Part shown: one piece after another, positions 63,288 to 64,000 of the stretch | How the letters are laid out: every line of letters starts with the position of its first letter | How positions within the stretch are numbered: the stretch's first letter is position 1 | Source: Prorocentrum cordatum | Lineage: Eukaryota > Sar > Dinophyceae > Prorocentrales > Prorocentraceae | Direction: 5' to 3' | Length of the DNA stretch: 64,000 bases | Assembly (NCBI GenBank): GCA_963575745.1 | Contig: CAUYUJ010003438.1 | Span: 1-64,000 of the forward strand | Translations under genes and position numbers: made by a program | Notes under the pieces: model-generated | The model's input: the letters and a program-made list of their open reading frames with translations, nothing else | Databases searched by the model: none | Told to the model about the DNA's origin: nothing

Positions 63288-63689
63288 GATGCTGGCATAG
63301 GTGCAACTCCCAAGGGAACGGGGGGTTAAGATATGAGAGATCACATACACATATGCATATATGTATGTACCTATGTGTACCTATGATATTTGAACATGTG
63401 TATACACATTTTCATATATATATATATGTAAATATATGTGTATATCTATATATGTATTTATGATCAAGCCAGGAGCAACTGCTTCATATGTGCACCGCCT
63501 GTTGCCACGCATGCATCGCTCCAGTTTGTTTATTTTTGTAGTGGCGTTTGTGCGCCCGTCTCTTTGCCGAGCTCAGTGTCGCTTGCGAGACACATGCAGC
63601 GTTGGTCAAGTTTTGTTGCTTGCGAGGCGCAAGTATTCGACAATGTGGAAGCACTGGTAGCAGTGCAGTCCTGAACATCAGGCGCGTGA
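63288..63689. other. 3' flank with ATATGT microsatellite; no gene recognised
   Basis: CATATATGTATG-type simple sequence (about 63345-63465) is followed by mixed sequence with a short open segment (ELSVACETHAALVKFCCLRG near 63570-63630) that I could not tie to a gene. Confidence 0.4.
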
Positions 63690-63935
63690 GCTCGAGTGAG
63701 AAGCGCCCAAAGAGACCCCTAAGAGGCCCCCAAGGCACTCTAAGAAGGCCCCCCAAGAGAAGGCTCAAGGCACTCTAAGAAGGCCCAAGGCACTCTAGGA
63801 AGGCCCAACGAGGCCCCCAAGAGACCCCCAAGAGGCCCCCAAAAAAGCTCTCCGAGGCACCCAAGGCGCTCTAAGAGGCGCCCGTGACCGCCAAGAGGCC
63901 ACCAAGACGCTCCAAGAGGCCTCCACTGGGGGACC
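63690..63935. repeat. Short-period CCAAGAGGC / CACTCTAAGAAGG repeats
   Basis: Units such as AAGGCCCAAGGCACTCTA and CCCCCAAGAGGC recur with a 12-21-bp period. The vocabulary matches the ~370-bp array at 10.4-13.1 kb, suggesting one repeat superfamily at both ends of the window. Confidence 0.7.
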
Positions 63936-64000
63936 CTTCCTCTGCGTGCTGCCCACTTCCCTGATCAATGCACTTCCTATAGGCGTCGTTTCTGGATGGG

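Overview
The window looks like nuclear DNA of a dinoflagellate. A near-complete spliced-leader remnant sits at the 5' end of one retroelement (6101-6121, minus strand). Introns can be placed with GC-AG and GA-AG as well as GT-AG borders, mostly at AG|G junctions. Genes run in one direction over tens of kilobases. Satellite-like repeats, microsatellites and decayed mobile elements make up most of the sequence. The species cannot be named from what I see. No rRNA, tRNA or CRISPR locus was recognised.

Every recognisable gene left of about 44.9 kb is on the minus strand and every one right of about 46.0 kb is on the plus strand, so 44.9-46.0 kb is a divergent strand switch, filled with AT-rich simple sequence and a roughly 126-bp repeat family. 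Left half: 1-6.1 kb is the 5' part of a retroelement or retrocopy (Gag-like zinc-knuckle protein, linker ORFs, and a Tpt1/KptA-like RNA 2'-phosphotransferase domain), peppered with small hairpins. 6.76-8.47 kb is a ~90-bp tandem array interrupted by a MITE. 10.4-13.1 kb is a ~370-bp tandem array. 13.1-24.4 kb is a decayed Helitron-like transposon (USP-like protease, HUH Rep, Pif1 helicase, zinc-repeat tail). 25.1-27.4 kb holds a segmental duplication; 27.2-29.1 kb an unknown multi-exon gene; 31.3-33.1 kb an RPA1-like gene. 35.8-44.9 kb is a LINE-like retrotransposon (zinc ORF1, APE endonuclease, reverse transcriptase, RNase H) with its own hairpin family.

Right half: 46.1-51.0 kb and 51.9-56.1 kb are two multi-exon genes with very repetitive introns. 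57.1-59.8 kb is a transposase-like gene of a type I recall as abundant in dinoflagellates. 60.8-63.3 kb is a five-exon C5 cytosine methyltransferase whose catalytic cysteine position reads arginine. The window ends in the same CCAAGAGGC-type repeats seen at 10-13 kb.

The strongest candidates for something undescribed are two families of tiny GC-rich hairpins with conserved loops or cores and compensating stem changes. One is spread through the Gag/Tpt1 element and stays in one reading phase; the other is spread through the LINE. Also notable are A-rich, strand-asymmetric insertions flanked by 9-10-bp target duplications.
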